NCBI GenBank assembly: GCA_905206345.1
Contig: CAJLGW010000027.1
Span: 1 to 20,570 of the forward strand
Direction of reading: 5' to 3'
DNA from: an uncultured Sutterella sp.
GTDB taxonomy: Bacteria > Pseudomonadota > Gammaproteobacteria > Burkholderiales > Burkholderiaceae_F
DNA length: 20,570 nucleotides
Shown here: positions 20,474 to 20,570 of the stretch, piece by piece
Layout: each line of letters opens with the position of its first letter
How positions within the stretch are numbered: the stretch's first letter is position 1
The notes under the pieces: model-generated
What the model was told of the DNA's origin: nothing
Seen by the model: the letters and a program-made list of their open reading frames with translations, nothing else
The model's database searches: none
Made by a program: the position numbers and the translations under genes

Positions 20474-20570
20474 ATGGTTAAAATCGTCTTTCAACGTAAT
20501 TGTGTCTATCAAACCGCTTACCATGCGGTTTGGTGTCCAAAATACAGAAAACCTGTTCTTGTTGGTAATG
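20474..20570 (+). CDS. tnpA: IS200/IS605 TnpA transposase, N-terminus (partial)
   Basis: The first 32 codons include YHAVWCPKYRKPVL, the hallmark N-terminal block of the Y1 single-strand transposases of IS200/IS605. The HUH motif and catalytic tyrosine lie beyond the window. The ATG at 20474 sits at the centre of a 14-base palindrome (TTAACCATGGTTAA, 20468-20481) and lacks a good ribosome-binding site, in line with the weak translation typical of these elements. A five-codon frame (ATG at 20454, stop 20469-20471) lies just upstream. Confidence 0.9.
   Translation, partial: MVKIVFQRNCVYQTAYHAVWCPKYRKPVLVGN

Larger units (their letters stand above)
20350..20570 (+). mobile_element. IS200/IS605-family insertion sequence, left end (partial)
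   Basis: The tnpA start and two upstream hairpins define the left part of an IS200/IS605 element that continues past the window. The left boundary is approximate. Whether it carries tnpB cannot be seen. Confidence 0.7.

Noticed and set aside
1..20570. CRISPR arrays, tRNA and rRNA genes
   Set aside because: No regularly spaced repeats, no cloverleaf with a convincing T arm, and no rRNA-like stretch were seen on either strand. The GTTCGAA at 12680-12686 lacks the rest of a tRNA.

Overview
The window looks like the chromosome of an anaerobic or facultatively anaerobic proteobacterium. The best guess is a betaproteobacterium of the Sutterella/Parasutterella type. This rests on an oxygen-sensitive class III ribonucleotide reductase with NrdR-type and FNR-like sites, cytochrome c maturation genes (ccmC-ccmD), the tatD-ankyrin gene pair, and moderate GC content. 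The genus is inferred from gene content and general protein character, not from a database match.

Layout, left to right. Bases 1-57 hold the tail of an unidentified plus-strand gene, closed by a two-way terminator. Next come a minus-strand nicotinamidase-type hydrolase and, diverging from it, a metallo-beta-lactamase-fold hydrolase. A minus-strand nrd operon follows (4587 to 1586): the large NrdD subunit, a separate 57-residue protein that carries the glycyl-radical motif, a strong terminator-like hairpin, then the activase nrdG. The 700-base gap at 4588-5287 holds two NrdR boxes 32 bp apart, an FNR-like box, a two-way hairpin, and a candidate 27-codon hydrophobic mini-ORF with a strong ribosome-binding site and a foldable leader.

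Two tandem long-chain acyl-CoA ligase paralogues (5288-9107) each have their own terminator. They are followed by a tight operon of tatD, an exported ankyrin-repeat protein and rlhA (9175-12606). A non-coding stretch with two adjacent hairpins lies before a minus-strand ccmC-ccmD pair. A NarL-type response regulator (plus) and a membrane hybrid histidine kinase (minus) converge and share a CTAG stop palindrome. The kinase is the last gene of an overlapping operon tadA-ldcA-kinase, in which TadA carries an unusual N-terminal extension of about 140 residues. A small exported protein of unknown function and an M20-type carbamoylase/hydantoinase-family amidohydrolase converge on a two-way terminator.

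The right edge enters an IS200/IS605 element: the start of tnpA, preceded by two hairpins. The left end of this element appears to have been inserted into the 5' part of a small minus-strand gene. The most notable points are the split NrdD with its intercistronic terminator and NrdR/FNR region, the structured mini-ORF upstream of the first ligase, the TadA extension, the paired hairpins downstream of rlhA, and the IS-gene chimera.
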